Position numbers and translations under genes: made by a program
Shown: piece by piece, positions 34,396 to 46,031 of the stretch
Position numbering within the stretch: the stretch's first letter is position 1
Layout: the number at the start of each line of letters is the position of its first letter
Assembly (NCBI GenBank): GCA_902702965.1
Contig: CACRXP010000185.1
Span: 73,171-137,170, forward strand
Direction: 5' to 3'
Origin: Spirometra erinaceieuropaei
Taxonomy: Eukaryota > Platyhelminthes > Cestoda > Diphyllobothriidea > Diphyllobothriidae
Length of the DNA stretch: 64,000 bases
Notes under the pieces: generated by a model
The model's input: only the letters and a program-made list of their open reading frames with translations
What the model was told of the DNA's origin: nothing
Databases searched by the model: none

Positions 34396-34949
34396 TCTAT
34401 ATATATAAAAATGAAAGGGTTTTTTTCTGTGTTATATCTAATCTCCGAAAGTACTGCACCGATTGCGCTGAAATTTGGACACAACCCGACCCGCGCATAG
34501 GGCCGGGTTTTTGGCTGTTCACTTGTGTAATTATGCCGATGGTATGCCTGTGATGGGCAAGAAACTGGATTTTTTCCGGCCTAACAACGTCACCTGCTGC
34601 GGGCCACTTGACCTACATCGCGCGCGGACACATGTGCGCCCAGACTGCGGCCACTTGACCGATATTCGCTCAGACGCATGTGCTCCACACGACAGCCGCG
34701 CTCACCCCACCACCCACCCTGCAGGCACTTAAGCAGGCCCTCCACGCCCTCTGGGCCGCTGCAATATGGGCTGCCAGAGCAAACCACTCACCCTGCGGCA
34801 AAAAAGCACGCAGCACTTGGACGCCACTTGAACTTGCCCCACACTACCCACCTAATTGGGCTGTCGCCGCTGCCTCGGGGATTCTCGGGGGATGACGACT
34901 GGATGCAGCTAACACCAGCGCCTGCCCCCTTCCCCGCACAACCCACATA

Positions 34950-36435
34950 AGGGGCCTGTAACCCAATGTCAGCTCAGTACTGTGCAGCTCGGCTTGAGGA
35001 GGCCCGGTTGCGGTCACGGCTGCCGCGTTCTGCAGCTTCGGGCCTGCTTCGTTCACGACAGGATGAACACAGCCAGCTGGAAGTGGCCGAATGGCGCCAG
35101 CGAGGATCAGCAGACCAGCGTTAAACACGACTCCGTGCTCAGCATTCACGCAGTCGGATGCTTTTGTAAACGACGGTACGACAACAACCTTTGGAAGACT
35201 AATGATTTTAGGGCAAGGTGATACCGGCAGTCGGAGACCGATTCCAACGCAACATCCATTTACTTATCGAGATGGTGCCGACGGATATCACTTCAACGTT
35301 CAGATGATAAATCCGGTCAGTGACGAGGTAATGCACATGAAATGCAGCACAATGAACCACTACTCCTACCGACTTATTACACGACAGAATGTAAGCAATC
35401 CCCTTTTGAAATGCCGTCAATTGCTTCATCACTGCATTGTGGATATGTATGCAAAAATCGAAACTGAACGCTTGCTTTTCATTCGCTTGAATCAGACCAA
35501 GCTGCGCTCTGAAGGATACATTCCTTTGCATGATGCAGTTGTAAACGACGGTAATACAGATAACGTTGTAAGACTTACGCTTTTGTCGTCCACATACACA
35601 GAGAGTTCGCGCCATATGGTCGGGTACGCTCGAGGTGCAATTGCTTATGTTTGTCAGCCCGGGGCGTCCAGACCTACTCATTACATTCACATGCAATCCA
35701 GCTTGGGGGATGTTTATCAGCTCTTACCTCCTGCGCTATCGACGGTAAATAGGTATGACATCACAGCACTTGTTTTCAGGAAGAAACTGCAATCGCTGAT
35801 GAACTTCATGGTGAAACACGAGGTGGTTGGGTCTGTGCGCTGCTGGATGTATTAGGTGGAATGGCAAAAGAGGGGACTGCCCCACGCACATGTCTGAATC
35901 TGGCTCTATAACAAGATCGCTTCCAACAAAATTGACGATGCAATATACGCTGAATTACCTGGCGCCGACGTCGACAATGATTTGCATGAAGTTGTGGCGA
36001 AGAATATGATACATGGACCTTGGATGCACTGAATTCCAATTCTCCAACCCCTCCCCTCCCCCGGTATGATAGACGAAAGTCCCTTATACCGAAAATGATC
36101 TGCGGAAGACATCGGCAAATTGGCAACCGTACGAATGCGATTCGGTAACATAGAAGTCGGTAACCGCTGGGTTGTTTCGTATTCGCCTTTGCTTTTAAAA
36201 GCAAACGCAGCTCACATAAACTTGGAACACTACAATTTTGGAAAATAAATTTGATACATTTGTAAGTACGTGAGCAAAGGCAGCATCATGGCTGATTTTG
36301 GCCTGCAACACGAGAGGAGGGAAAGGGATGTGGACATAGAACTCGATGAAATCGCACAGTATTGGGCTGGAAGATACGTCCACAGCCGCAAATCCGTGTG
36401 GTGGATTCTTTCTTTTCCCCTCCATGAGCAAGTCC
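34950..36435 (+). pseudogene. Helitron Rep (HUH endonuclease) region, decayed
   Basis: The 5-prime part resembles an N-terminal Helitron segment (AARLEEARLRSRLPRSAASG near 34990). From 35091 one frame runs through VDMYAKIETERLLFIRLNQ and KHEVVGSVRCWMY. It then crosses a TAG (35853-35855) into EWQKRGLPHAH, which holds the HUH motif (His-Ala-His at 35883-35891), followed two codons later by a TGA (35895-35897). The same frame continues with VDNDLHEV, NRWVVSYSPLL and KYVSKGSIMADFGLQ across at least four more stops. The two catalytic tyrosines are not evident. In intact elements this enzyme nicks and joins single-stranded DNA during rolling-circle transposition. Confidence 0.85.
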
Positions 36436-37735
36436 AGGTGTTGTTCACTTGTAGTACACTTGGTGAATGGGCAATGCGTTTACTTTACCGATGCAAATGT
36501 GCACCTGGCCACCGGCAACACACATTAACTGCGTTCTCCCGTTGACCCAGACTGACGCGTTTGCAAAAACACTGCCGTATCCGGAAGTGCCTACGTATTA
36601 CACAGGGAATGCCTGCAGAAAATCGTTTTTCAACACAAACGAGTGCGAGTCGACGGACACCTTGGCATATTCAAAAGAACTGCGAAGGCAGACTGCACAG
36701 CGTGCATCCCAATCAGGACGAATGCTTCTTACTCCGCGTGGTGTTGGTGAATGTGTCCGCTCCAACGTCTTTCCCGCAACTGAACTCTGTCAATGGCGTT
36801 ACGCACGCCACTTTCCGTAGTGCATGCCAAGCGCTCAATTTATTGGTAACCTACCGATACTGGGATGTATGCATTAGTGGTGCGTGCAACACGTCCCATC
36901 CACATCGAATTCGTTCGTTGTTTGCAATCTTACTGACCGCCTGCTCTACTTCATCTCCAACAGATTTATGGGAGAAATATAAATCGCACATCGCTGAGGG
37001 TATCTTCCGACGACTACGCATGGAAAATTCCAAATGCGGATTTCAGAGCAGGAATCTACAACGAGGCGTTAATAGTGGTTGGGGATATGTACGTAAGATG
37101 CCGCGAAAAAAAATCTTTATCAACCGGGAATGTCCTCATCAAACCGATCTTCTGCTGTTCCCTGAGAAAAAAAAGCGCTCGTGGCATTCGATCGAACACT
37201 GCAAGATGTGCGCGGAAACAACAGACCATTTGGAGACATTACTGCTACTGCTTGCAGGAGACTTCAGGCAAACACTGCCTGTAATTCCTCCATCGGCAAC
37301 AGGAGACGAAATAAATGCCTGCCTGAAATACTTTTCATTGTGGCGCCAAATCCAGACGTCAAAATTAACTACAGACATGCGTGTCCAGCTGCAAAACTAC
37401 CGATCCGATGTGGTATTCTCACAGTAATTGCTGGCAATTGGGAATGCTACGGTGCCCGGTGATCCGACTACAAGAAGGATTTCCCTACGTCATAGCCTCG
37501 GCAATTTAGTGTCCACAAAAGAGGAATTGGTTGAAAAGGTGTCTTCCACTATTCAGACCACTTTCAACAATCACGACTGATTGAGCGAACAAGCTATTCT
37601 TGCGGCGAAAAACAAACGCGTGTACGATCTTAACCATATTATTCAGTCTAAGATTCAAAGCGGGGCAGTCACATATACGTCCATCGACACTGCTGTGGAA
37701 GCAGACGAGGCAGGTTGATTTTTCAACCGAGATTT
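36436..37735 (+). pseudogene. Helitron PIF1-like helicase region, decayed
   Basis: After a frameshift near 36435 come GQCVYFTDANVHLATG, then AFAKTLPYPEVPTYYTGNA in a second frame, then CQALNLL, SSPTDLWEKYKSH and others in a third. All are typical of the Rep-helicase linker of Helitrons. Next follow DRTLQDVRGNNRPFGD and LLLLAGDFRQTLPVIPP, a PIF1-family helicase motif, and KLTTDMRVQLQNYRS. The Walker A segment (GGTGKT) that should precede these is missing, implying an internal deletion of over 100 codons. The C-terminal helicase motifs are also gone: the frame ends soon after AILAAKNKRVYDLNHIIQS, close to the element end. Confidence 0.85.
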
Positions 37736-37805
37736 TGAATCCACCTGAGCCACAGCAACGCGTGGCCGGGCCCAGCTAGTTCATAATAAAGAGTAAACAT
37801 TATTT

Positions 37806-37895
37806 AAAAGAAGGCGAAGGCACGATCACTGGGACAGTAGGTTTATTTGCCTGAGCCTTCGAACTTTAACTAGAGTTCATCATCAGAGACTACTC
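37806..37895 (-). ncRNA. Hammerhead-type motif with Penelope terminal block
   Basis: On the minus strand CTGATGA (plus 37880-37886) is followed by stem II, GAACT pairing with AGTTC (plus 37861-37865), then CGAAGGCTC and AGGC. AGGC can pair with GTCT before the core to form stem I. Downstream AAATAAACCTACTGTCCCAG and GTGATCG match the Penelope terminal block seen at 53.7 kb. It lies only about 30 bp past the Helitron end. No coding part of the Penelope element remains. Confidence 0.6.
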
Positions 37896-38115
37896 GAGTG
37901 CAGAAAATTGTGAACATTTATATAGTTCGTCCTTGCGGGGGGGAAGGGGAGTACGCTCGTGGCAAGGTAGGATTTGTGCCGCCTGGTTCACGATGTTCCC
38001 TTGGTGTGGTGACGCCGTTTGTACTTCGCGACGGTGTGAGCTGCGTCATCTGGTACCTGGACATGGGCGTTATTTACAGTCTTAAGTCTTCGATAGTGTT
38101 CTAGGACTAGAGATA

Positions 38116-39056
38116 CAGTGACAGCGATCCCGTAAAGTGCTATACAAAATTCTGAAGTTCATTTTTAATTGGAAAGAATTACTTAGGTTAGGTCATAATC
38201 TCGATCATAATAAGGCATAATCCTATAATATTTCGGAATCAACAGGATGTTGACTTTTGAATGCACCACTTTGTGACCTCCTGTAGGACTGTGCTCGACG
38301 AAAAATGACTACTTAAATAACGTTGAATTTTCATGTTGATTTTCGGTGGCCTAGTAAATTTAGAAATATTTCCTAGAAGACATGCCCAAAAATTTATCTT
38401 CTCTCACTCATTTGGTAGCAAATAACGTCATCGTCACATTTTTTACTCGATAAAAGAGTATCATTCAGTTCCAAAAGTTTCCGATTATGAGGTTTTTCAA
38501 GACTGACTGTTTACCAATTCTCCTCATAAAGTACACAACATAGTCCACATCTATCGCAACATTTTGGGAACTCTACGTGGTATCCTTTTGAGGGCATAAA
38601 GATATGTGATTTTTATGACGCGGAAAGTATACATCTTCCAGAATAAAATCGCAAAACGCTAGTGGAACGGCAGTTTGTGGCTCAACATTATTTGGGAATT
38701 GAAGAACGTATTCGAAACCTTAATATGATATTTTCTCTAGCAAAAAACGGGAACACAAGGTGATTTGCTGCCAAATGATTGGGAGAAGACATATTTTTGT
38801 GCGTGTCTTCTATGAAATACGCTGAATTTTATAAGGCCATCGAAAATCTATAGGAAAAATCCATTCTACTTAAGTAGTCATTTTTAACTGATCACAGTCC
38901 TACAAGAGATCACAAAGAATGCATTCAAAAGTTGACATCCTGTTGATTCCAAAATACTATAGGATTATGCCTTATGATAATCGATATTATAACCTTACCT
39001 AAGTAGAATGTATTTCAGAATTTCGTCTAACATATAATGAGGTCGGCCACTCACCG
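38116..39056. mobile_element. Palindromic MITE, subfamily B, copy B3 (complete)
   Basis: Bounded by TA at 38114-38115 and 39057-39058; starts CAGTGACAGCGATCCCGTAA and ends GTCGGCCACTCACCG. The arms contain GACTACTTAAATAACG and its inverse CTACTTAAGTAGTC. The centre follows B1 in orientation. Non-coding. Confidence 0.8.
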
Positions 39057-39269
39057 TAGAAATTCCGCCAATCTTTGTAGTTTTCACTATAACACCTCTT
39101 GTTCCATCTTTCGATAGTACATAAACTGCATATAAATAAAATAGGCCGAGACGCCAGGAAAATAAACGTCCACGCAAATAATCAGTTTTATATACGTAAC
39201 ACTTGTCATTTCAAATAATAACTAATTTTTTACTTGTAAAAAAGCGGAAAAACTGATAGTAGAGGGCCG

Positions 39270-39432
39270 CTCACCGATTGTTCTTACAGAACTCACTCAT
39301 TCCGTTTTGCCAGTCATACCAACACCGGACTGTGGAACACCTGGGGCTCGATCCCGCAACCTGTTAGTTAAAAGTCCAACGCCACTAGCCACCGACCACC
39401 GACCCGTAGTCCTGTCGGTTTCGATCGGGAAT
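39270..39432 (-). mobile_element. SINE head, S6
   Basis: The minus strand gives CAGGACTACGGGTCGGTGGT, GTTGGACTTTTAACTAACAGG and CGGGATCGAGCCCCAGG, the tRNA-like half of the SINE with A-box and B-box regions. The tail is not present. A flanking phrase near 39271 (CTCACCGATTGTTCTTACAG) recurs at 39450. Confidence 0.6.
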
Positions 39433-39564
39433 AAACAATGGTAAGGGACTCACCGACATTTCTTACGGAACTCACGCGTTCCGTTGTGCTTTACGGACAC
39501 TCTCTCGAATCCAACCAGCAGGCGTACAGCGGCTCCCAATATAAGTAGACTGTTATTACCGGCG

Positions 39565-39665
39565 GCTGTTCCACACTTCGGGGTTGGGTATGACAGGCTG
39601 ACAACTGCTAATAAGTCAGAAATGGGCATTCCAGTCTCGCTTGTCTTTGTTCGTAATAAGATTCT
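39565..39665 (+). mobile_element. SINE body and tail, S7
   Basis: GGTTGGGTATGACAGGCTGA, AACTGCTAATAAGTCAG and CTTGTCTTTGTTCGTAATAAG match the 3-prime half of SINE S4. With S6 this makes a head and a tail in opposite orientations 130 bp apart. Confidence 0.6.
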
Positions 39666-41045
39666 TGAAAAACTGATTTTTTAAGGGGTTTTTGAAAATT
39701 AGTATTTATAAAAAGGAAATATTATATGCAAGCATTATGTTTTTTTCCCCAAGATGAGACTTTTTGTTAATATTTGATACGATCACTTCAGTACACAACT
39801 CTCTTTCAGTTATAAATAGTTGGTATTAATTACCGCAGTGAAGTTTCGATCCAATGCATATTGCTTCAACAAAAGGATTGAACAGGAGGAATTCGATGGA
39901 AATTAACCAAACATAAAGAGGACTGATAGTTTTCTTTTGGAGATCATAAGAACATTTGCAGTTAATCAGCAGCAGTCATATTTGGGCCATTGAGTAGTAT
40001 TTGGATTCCTGGGTTGAAATAAGGAAACATACGCCAGCCCTACAATTACACTGGCCATAACAAAGTTCACAGTAAAGTTTGTGAACATTGCGTCCAAGCA
40101 AAAGCAATGCAATTAAGACTTATCACTCTGTTGGTTCGGTGCAGTGGTGTGGCGGTTGAAATGATGCACGATCGCTTGGATGACCGCGATAAAGTCGTTT
40201 TAATGGGCGAAGCGAGTACAGGTAACAATATCTTTCTTCGTAGAGCAGATCGAAGTTTTTCCCACATGGCACTGGGGATTATAAAGACTGATATCCGTAG
40301 TCTATTTTGATAGCACAGAAGTCAAGATAACAGATTTACGTTCTTATCATTCAGGTAATGTGTATATTTGAATTTAACAAAGATGTTTTGTAGCACTTGG
40401 GATCGTCGCTCACGGGCAGCAGCTTCAGAAGATTGCCGAGTTGCGAATGTCGGAAGTAGACATCGAGGATTTAAAACCCCCTCCATTTCTTTCCTACTTC
40501 CGAGTAGTAATTTTTCTGGTCTAACTCTCCTCACTATTACTCGTTAACCAAAATCACTCTCGCTTTTCGTTCATTTTCCAGATGTCAGTTTGTATGCGTA
40601 CCAAGTCAGAATTTTGTTGGACAAATACTGAATAATACGTCGGTTGAAATCAGAATGTCACCCAATTTTGGAACCAGATCTAAGTTGTCGATTTGAATAC
40701 TTACAATATCCTCTTGAGTGAAACTTGTTCCGGCGTTGACTGTAATACTTGTGTCCATTCCCCTAGTTGACGACATATATTCATGGCGCGCCCCAGGAGA
40801 TCTAGAATGGCGACCTCGATGATAAGCGGAAAGGTCAATTTCTGCCTAAACAACCATCATTAAGAGCCGCTTGGAGGCTAATTATTATACGGGATTGCAG
40901 ATGGCATTGTGTTCGTCCGAGTTTTGGGCGTAAATCGTTTCACTCAAACAAATAAGGCCAGGACGTGCGGCGTTTTGGAACAGGTCGCGTGTGTGGCACT
41001 CGTGGGCGACCACGTCAGCTTGGCTAGTCAGCATATTCACGTCTA
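39666..41045. other. No recognised gene
   Basis: A minus-strand frame at 40322-40534 (70 codons) is basic and polar but matches no family I know. Otherwise AT-rich. Confidence 0.35.
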
Positions 41046-42035
41046 CAGCAGGTGGGCTAACTCATGAAATGTCAACCGAAATTCCGAAATGCGTTTTCGC
41101 TTCGAACAGATTAACTAAATAGGGTTTTAAAACTGATCATTATTCAGCATAAGTCTACAACGATTCAGTTACCTGGGGATATCGGCTGTCAGACGAACTT
41201 TTTTCTAGCTGCATGCAAAAACTGTACTCTGTAAAAGATAACTACTTATGAAGCATGAATTTTTCTCATTGCTTTTCGATGCCCCTAAAAGTCCAATTAT
41301 ATTTCATGGCAAACTTTCATGAAATACTCTTTCTTTTGCTCATTCGGTAGACATTTATGTCTTCTTTCAATTTTATACTTGAAGGGAGTGTTTAGTTCGG
41401 TTTTAAAAACGTTTCTAATTGTGGGACTTTTAAATACCGGGAAATGACCTTTTATAAGTCGTCATGTCTCTGCATTTACCAATGCGGCTTGTAAAGTTAA
41501 CAGTGTGGATCAAATCCACTGCTAAATGTTATGAACCCTTTATGATCCCCCTTAAGTAACGTAGAGAAATGTGTGGTTTTCCATACGCGGAAAATACACG
41601 GCTTGCAGTTTGGAGACCCCGAATTCAAGTGTAACGATAGAGCAGGCTCAAAATTAATCGGGAATCGGAAAAGTTTTTGAAAACCGAATTATATTCTTGC
41701 GTCAAGTATAGAATTGAAAGAAGACGTAATTGTCTACCGAATGAGCAAAAGAATGAATATTTTAATGCATGTTTTTCATGAAATATAACTGGACCTTTGT
41801 GGGCATCGAAAATCAATGAGAAGAATTCATGCGACTTAAGCAGTCCTTTTATACAGAGTTTAGTTTTCCACGCAACCAGAAGGACGTTCATTCAAAAGCC
41901 GGCACCCTTCGGTAACTGAATTATAGAATTATATCGCAGGCTGACTAGTTTTAAAACCCTATTTAATTAATCTTTTCGAAACGAAAACGCATTTCGGAAT
42001 TTTAGTTGACATTTCATGAGTAAGCCGGCCTACTG
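41046..42035. mobile_element. Palindromic MITE, subfamily A, copy A6 (complete)
   Basis: TA at 41044-41045 and 42036-42037; starts CAGCAGGTGGGCTAACTCAT and ends GTAAGCCGGCCTACTG. Both arms retain AAATGCGTTTTCGCTTCGAA or its inverse. The centre includes TGTCTCTGCATTTACCAATG, as in A2. Confidence 0.85.
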
Positions 42036-42037
42036 TA

Positions 42038-45000
42038 CCTCTGGTCGAGTGAACTGTATTTATGAACCGGAATGATGTGGATGCAGCACAGGTCCCATAC
42101 GGGCCAAGGCTTCGCGCACCTCGTGAGACAGTGATGGATTTTGTCACCCGCGCTGGTCGAATCACTGAATGACTTTTGACAGTATATAAGCGACTACGTT
42201 ACTTTTCCTGGCGTTGAGCCACTGCCTTGGGATCACTTTCCAGGCTAACGGGTTTTGCGTTAAAACATCCGGATTTCTTTTTACAAAGCTTTATCCCTTC
42301 ATTTTTCCACAATTATCTCAACGAATGTGTACTTTGGAACCTAAACGTTCTTCTTTTTTCCCTCATTTAAACTTTATGCCTAGTCATGCTTAGATACCTT
42401 AATTTATTTATGCAGTCTTGTGTTGCAGCAGACTGCGCCAATAGCATTAGCTCTATTTCAAACTCAATTTTAAGCTTTAATTATTTTCACACAATCGAGA
42501 ACCCTTTGTGTTCACTTGCTTGAGAGCAATAGTGTGCTATTCAGGGAGTCGCTTTGCCTGCAATCATTTCCTTCTAGTACTTATCTCTCAGTTCTCTGAA
42601 AATGTCATTGTTTCGAGCTATACCTGTCATTGTTATACGTCCGAGATAGCTTCGTCGGCCAACCGTGATCTAGTTTCAACGTTACGTCAGAACGTTAAAA
42701 AAATCGTGGTCTCAGACTGCAAGTTCTTTCTGTCCAACGATGCTGACTATATCATGGGTCTGTTCACTAGATTTTGGGGGTGGAGGTGCGCGAGAATGGA
42801 AAAATAAAACCAAATAAAAAACTCGGTGTATACTTGTAGCCTCTGTTACTCTTCATAGTGTGTTCGAATCTACTTTCTCCCATTATTACGAAAAAAAGTG
42901 AAGACAATTTTGAAAGGCACTAAATTTTTTAGGATGAGAGCTCGCGCTTTAATTTTCAACACTTGTCTTTCGAGGTAGGTTAAACGCCTAGTAAAAAACG
43001 GCTTTCGTTTAAGACAGTTCAGTACCCTGTGTCTGGGTGTCTGTATTTATTGCAGGCTGCTGCCTCCGAATGACATAGAACGCTCTAAAATATGCAGTCT
43101 TTATTTCCGCGTCTCAACAAATCCTTTCTGTCCCTAATTCTATGACTGAATACAGTCATTCGTCTATGTAAGGCAGATTTGTTTGCGTTTCTGTAATTCC
43201 TTTAACTAATGGTAGCTACATTTTTTTTCATTATATGAGTAGATTAGTTTGATATATGGTTGTTAAATAAGAGAATTCCAACCGCCTCCTCCTTTATTGT
43301 CTGCAGGGCGTTTTCGCAAAATATGTATGTACTTAAAAATCTTATTACGCGTTTCTTCTAAAAAAGAATGAGTTTGCAACTCGAACACTAATGAACCCGG
43401 AAGCTTGATCAACAGTGAATCGCTCAGAGCGCTTTGCATGACAATCTTCCTCGAAATATCGCACATTTTTACACCCCGAAGATAAAATCACTCAATAAAC
43501 AATCCCATCTACAATAATAAATGCCCTGTCTATGATTTTTTGGAGAACTGTTTAACGTCGTAGTATGGAGGAATATTAAAACTGACAAAGTACTGTGACG
43601 ACTTTCAGAAGTCGAACAAAATTACACCAAAGGACTCAGTCAACAATTTCATAAATAACCTTCGTTTTCTCGTTGTTACCAAATTGTCCTAGTCAGGGCT
43701 TGATGATTTAATCCCTCAAAAGTCGAAAGTCGTTAGACTGTCACAGAGTCTGTTTGTTTACATGTTGTAAGTGAAGAATCTCCTAGTTCAGTGCAAAAGG
43801 TACCATGGTGTGCATCCAGTTTGCACTCAATGTATACAAACCGATTTGGTGTCTTGTAAGTGATACAGTTACAAAAATCTGTCCTTTTCTAGTCAGTTGC
43901 CTGAATTACTTTTTGGTAGCAGAACTACTTTTAAAATATTGGAACCTCTGCCATTTCATCCGTTTATCTTTGCGCGAATTCTCAATGAGATTTCTGATTT
44001 TGCACGACTTACAGTTTCTTATGACATCTGCTTTCAGTCTGTAGGAGGAAATAGAACGCACTAAAAGCTGAGTTCAGTATCCTAGAAACTTACGCATTTC
44101 ACGCAGGCGGATGAGTATTCAAACTAAGTATGCCCTAATCATTCTTACTTTACTTTATTCCTGCGAAAAAAGACGTTATGATTAAAGTCAAAATGAAAGA
44201 ATCTGCCAAAGCATTGCCCGACAGTTTTTAAAAGAAATTTCTCCAGAAGTCCGACTTCTATAATTTGAGCAAAAATAGTTTTTTAACCTAGTCTGCTAAG
44301 CATTTAACCTCTTTGGGGTTTGGGGATATTTTGGCGCGATGCTCTAGAAAAAGCATCTTGACATTTAACGAGGCAGACAGAAAAACGAAGCCATTCTCCC
44401 CATAACTTTTCAAGTATTTAAAAATAGCGCCAGACAATAGACTCTAGGAAATAATCTTCGCCAAAAATATTTACGAATGATCGCGGCATATGCGGGAATG
44501 GGATCCGAACTTCGGCTGTTATATGCACCATAGCATGCTTAGTGGGAACTGGAAAGTTCCTGTTCATCTAATTCGAGTGTCATTCTACTTGAACCGATTG
44601 ATTTAATTGCACTGGTTTCAAATGGCTGTATAAAGGCTATTCATTTGGATAAAGTTCTCACAACAATTTTAATATTCACTTAATTTGCGCTACAAATTTG
44701 TTCTTTCACAAATGAAATTAAAAACTGCTGAATTTTACAACTAAACTGTATTGGTAATTGTTGGTTTTGCTGAACTAGTAACTTTATGCAAAACTTTAAA
44801 TGTACTCACCAATAAAGTAGTTTATGCTTCATCGTCTTACATGGACGATTAAAATTTGCGCTTTTACATTCCTACTGTATTCTCCCAAATTTCAATTTCT
44901 GCAATCAAAACTATGTCTATAATTTTCGAATTCATCAGTTTTCTGATAGCAAACTACGCGTCTATTCAAATAAGCACTTAAAAATTGCATTTTTGGAATC

Positions 45001-45409
45001 TTAGTGACTAAAAGATTTGTACTTTCAATTTTTGGTTTTCAACAAAGTGCAGTTATCGTCCAATCATTTTAAAATAACAAAAGCTCACCAGTCATTTCTT
45101 GTGAACCATTTTATCTGCTGACAGGAATAAAGCTGCACCTTCCTAAGACGTAAGATCCAAGCGTTTACTGCGCCCACATTTCAAAGGCAAACAAGTCCGC
45201 ACAGTTGAAGCGTCAGGGTAATCGCATTCTGCGGTACTTAGCGGCCATCATGATCGAGCTGACTAATTCTCATTCGGGGCTCGTCAACATGACCTTGCCC
45301 TCGACTGAAACACCGTTCACAAACCGATGTGAATGGACAATTCAAGCTCTTTTCACCGCAAAATCGTTTCATATTTTGTAAATTCCAGCAGATATCGCAA
45401 GACTATTTT
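42038..45409. other. AT-rich DNA without recognised genes
   Basis: No long repeat and no domain. Frames such as 43805-44044 (79 codons, rich in Leu and Phe) reflect composition. This is the longest stretch free of identified elements and could be intronic. Confidence 0.35.
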
Positions 45410-45712
45410 CAAGAAAAATCGGCCAAATGTGATTATGTAGCCCAACCTGATGTAAACAAACCCCAGCCACCTGTAATACAGGGCTGGTGGTAATGGGGCT
45501 TTTTACAGGTAGGGCCGGAAAACGCACAGGCGACGAGGCCGAGTATTTGTATGCAAAAGAAAAGCTACTGGGGATGCGCGGTTGCACGTTGAGTAGTTTA
45601 GAAATAGTTGTCCTAACTCGTTACCCTGACCCTAATCATAACTCCTAATCCTAATCCCTAACTCCAACAGCATTGTGTCCATCAGGTGGGGCTACATAAC
45701 CAAATCTCACCG
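45410..45712. mobile_element. Inverted-repeat element K3 with telomere-like interior
   Basis: The left end (GATTATGTAGCCCAACCTGATG) and the inverted right end (GATTTGGTTATGTAGCCCCA...) form terminal repeats close to those of K1 and K2. The body is short. It contains CAGCCACCTGTAATACAGGG, also found in element T2, and a run of CCCTAATCCTAA-like words at 45620-45665. It links the K and T families. Confidence 0.55.
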
Positions 45713-45818
45713 AAAAATCGCACCCAGCGTATTCAGGATACTGAGGGTTTCGCGTTACCAGATGGAAACAGCTAATAGTCGTCCCAAAAGTCGAAAGTTA
45801 AAGTATACCTCACGCAGT

Positions 45819-46031
45819 CTATGAAGAGGGCGATATCGTGCCGAAGGTTTTTTCTTCCAGCGCCGGTGGACGCTGGTTGTTTTCGATAACATCCTTGACA
45901 GACTTCAAGAGCATCGTGTTGTTAACATCGTCCTTCTGCCGCCACCAGGCGAAGTCATTTACGAAGTTGGGTGTATACAAACGGTAAGCTGGGGATAAAT
46001 CCGGAAAATTGTCTTCGGTTAGGTGATAACG
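45819..46031 (-). CDS. Candidate terminal coding exon, unknown protein
   Basis: One minus-strand frame stays open for 70 codons and ends in TAG. It reads through DLSPAYRLYTPNFVNDFAWW, then RQKDDVNNTMLLKSVKDVIE, then NNQRPPALEEKTFGTISPSS. The composition is balanced and protein-like, with an amphipathic stretch in the middle, unlike the AT-driven frames around it. Possible splice acceptors (AG) lie just before CGTTAT at the upstream limit and in TTTATCCCCAG further in. There is no start codon suited to a free-standing gene, so I read it as a last exon. I do not recognise the family. It could also be a transposon fragment. Confidence 0.35.
   Translation of the reverse strand, partial: RYHLTEDNFPDLSPAYRLYTPNFVNDFAWWRQKDDVNNTMLLKSVKDVIENNQRPPALEEKTFGTISPSS

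Larger units (their letters stand above)
34396..37779 (+). mobile_element. Helitron, PIF1-type, both termini present
   Basis: The left end is TCTATATATATAAAAATG, a classical animal Helitron start (TC), followed by CTCCGAAAGTACTGCACCGA, also typical. The right end is CTAG at 37776-37779. It is preceded about 10 bases upstream by a short hairpin in CCACAGCAACGCGTGG. The left flank base is A and the right flank base is T, the expected A-T insertion site, without target duplication. The 3384-bp length is below the 5-6 kb or more of autonomous copies, and the RepHel frame inside is deleted and broken, so this copy cannot move itself. Confidence 0.9.
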
